A stretch of DNA of 64,000 nt, taken from Candidatus Fukatsuia symbiotica (GTDB lineage: Bacteria; Pseudomonadota; Gammaproteobacteria; Enterobacterales; Enterobacteriaceae). The position numbers were made by a program, and so were the translations under genes. Numbering within the stretch: the stretch's first letter is position 1; each line of letters starts with the position of its first letter. Under the pieces are notes generated by a model. The model saw only the letters and a program-made list of their open reading frames with translations. It was not told the DNA's origin and ran no database searches. The DNA is taken from contig NZ_CP021659.1 of assembly GCF_003122425.1 (NCBI RefSeq), positions 1,674,001-1,738,000 on the forward strand, written 5' to 3'. Shown here one piece after another: positions 63,528 to 64,000 of this stretch.

Positions 63528-64000
63528 TCACAGTTCAAAACCGCGTAAGTCATCGGCATTGACCTCAGCATCAATTTGGCCCACCAAATAAGAACTCACC
63601 TCAACTTCTTGTGGTGCCACCTGTACATTGTCAGAAGAGAGCCAAGGCTTGATCCACGGGAGCGGATCGTTGCGGTTTGAAAAGGGAGCCTCTAACCCTA
63701 CAGCCTTCATACGAATATTGGTGATATATTCGATATACTGGCAGAGAATATCTTTATTGAGGCCAATCATGGAGCCATCGCGGAAGAGGTATTCCGCCCA
63801 TTCTTTCTCTTGTTCAGCTGCCTTAACAAATAATTTATAGCAATCGTCTTTGCATTCTTTGGCAATTTCTGCCATTTCGGGGTCATCTTTACCCCCTTGC
63901 ATTAAATGAAGGATGTGTTGTGTCCCAGTCAGATGGAGTGCTTCATCACGAGCAATCAACTTAATAATTTTGGCATTGCCTTCCATTAATTTTCGTTCTG
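63528..64000 (-). CDS. nrdB: Ribonucleotide reductase class Ia beta subunit, C-terminal part
   Basis: The frame is open to the window edge, so only the last 156 or so residues are seen. Class Ia motifs: [20 protein letters not shown] (helix with iron-binding Glu and His), [40 protein letters not shown] and the C-terminal tail DDLRGFEL, which docks on NrdA. The protein reduces ribonucleotides through its diferric tyrosyl radical. yfaE follows directly. Confidence 0.95.
   Translation of the reverse strand, partial: ERKLMEGNAKIIKLIARDEALHLTGTQHILHLMQGGKDDPEMAEIAKECKDDCYKLFVKAAEQEKEWAEYLFRDGSMIGLNKDILCQYIEYITNIRMKAVGLEAPFSNRNDPLPWIKPWLSSDNVQVAPQEVEVSSYLVGQIDAEVNADDLRGFEL

Overview
The window is a chromosomal segment of an Enterobacterales bacterium. 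Housekeeping order and protein sequences look Yersinia-like: slyA/slyB, lipA-lipB-dacA-mrdB-mrdA-rlmH, bipA/glnA, thrS-infC-rpmI-rplT-pheST-ihfA, glrK-qseG-glrR-nadE-glnB and nrdB-yfaE. Many insertion sequences, nested IS copies, broken genes and a toxin-rich accessory region suggest a host-associated genome in reduction. An aphid-type facultative symbiont such as 'Candidatus Regiella insecticola' would fit; this naming is inference from gene content only.

Layout. 1-4.5 kb: slyB end, slyA, mppA and a leaderless AmiD-like amidase. 4.7-9.3 kb: a decayed small gene, an IS630 copy, and an IS982 copy carrying an ISAs1 and an IS110/IS1111 insertion. 9.4-17 kb: ybhL, lipoate genes and the cell-elongation cluster (dacA, rodA, PBP2, rlmH); rlpA is absent. 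17-32.4 kb: a genomic island inserted exactly between rlmH and rsfS, which are adjacent in E. coli. It is bounded by a perfect 15-bp direct repeat made from the 3' end of rsfS, and a dead phage-type integrase tail lies next to rsfS. 33-41.5 kb: cysQ, an IS630-derived MITE, a PAS-LuxR regulator, an NCS1 permease, fabY, bipA and glnA. 41.7-45.5 kb: an LRR-protein gene broken by an IS630 that is itself broken by an IS4-type element, then a second PAS-LuxR regulator. 45.6-53.2 kb: the thrS-ihfA translation operon with an AUU-start infC and a Phe-codon leader peptide with attenuator before pheS. 53.3-61.7 kb: ybiT, ompX and the glrK/qseG/glrR/nadE/glnB cluster. 62.1-64 kb: a decayed tryptophanase gene, yfaE and the nrdB end.

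The main discovery is the island's toxin locus (18475-32008, minus strand). Six consecutive ORFs join into one continuous reading frame of about 4,512 codons once five single-base -1 shifts are corrected, and the corrected length is an exact multiple of three. The product would carry a TcdA/TcdB-type glucosyltransferase domain with its DxD motif, an EreA/TIKI-like module, an ADP-ribosyltransferase-like module, a C80-type self-cleaving cysteine protease domain, a TcdA/TcdB-type pore domain and two homologous C-terminal beta-rich units. A papain-like (Cys-His-Asp) effector gene with a nonsense codon follows it.

A second window-wide pattern is that nearly all broken frames (ybeD, fabY, nadE, glrK, tnaA, transposases, five toxin sites) equal loss of one base from a short homopolymer. 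Since nadE is among them, many breaks may be sequence or assembly artefacts, and the giant toxin may be intact.
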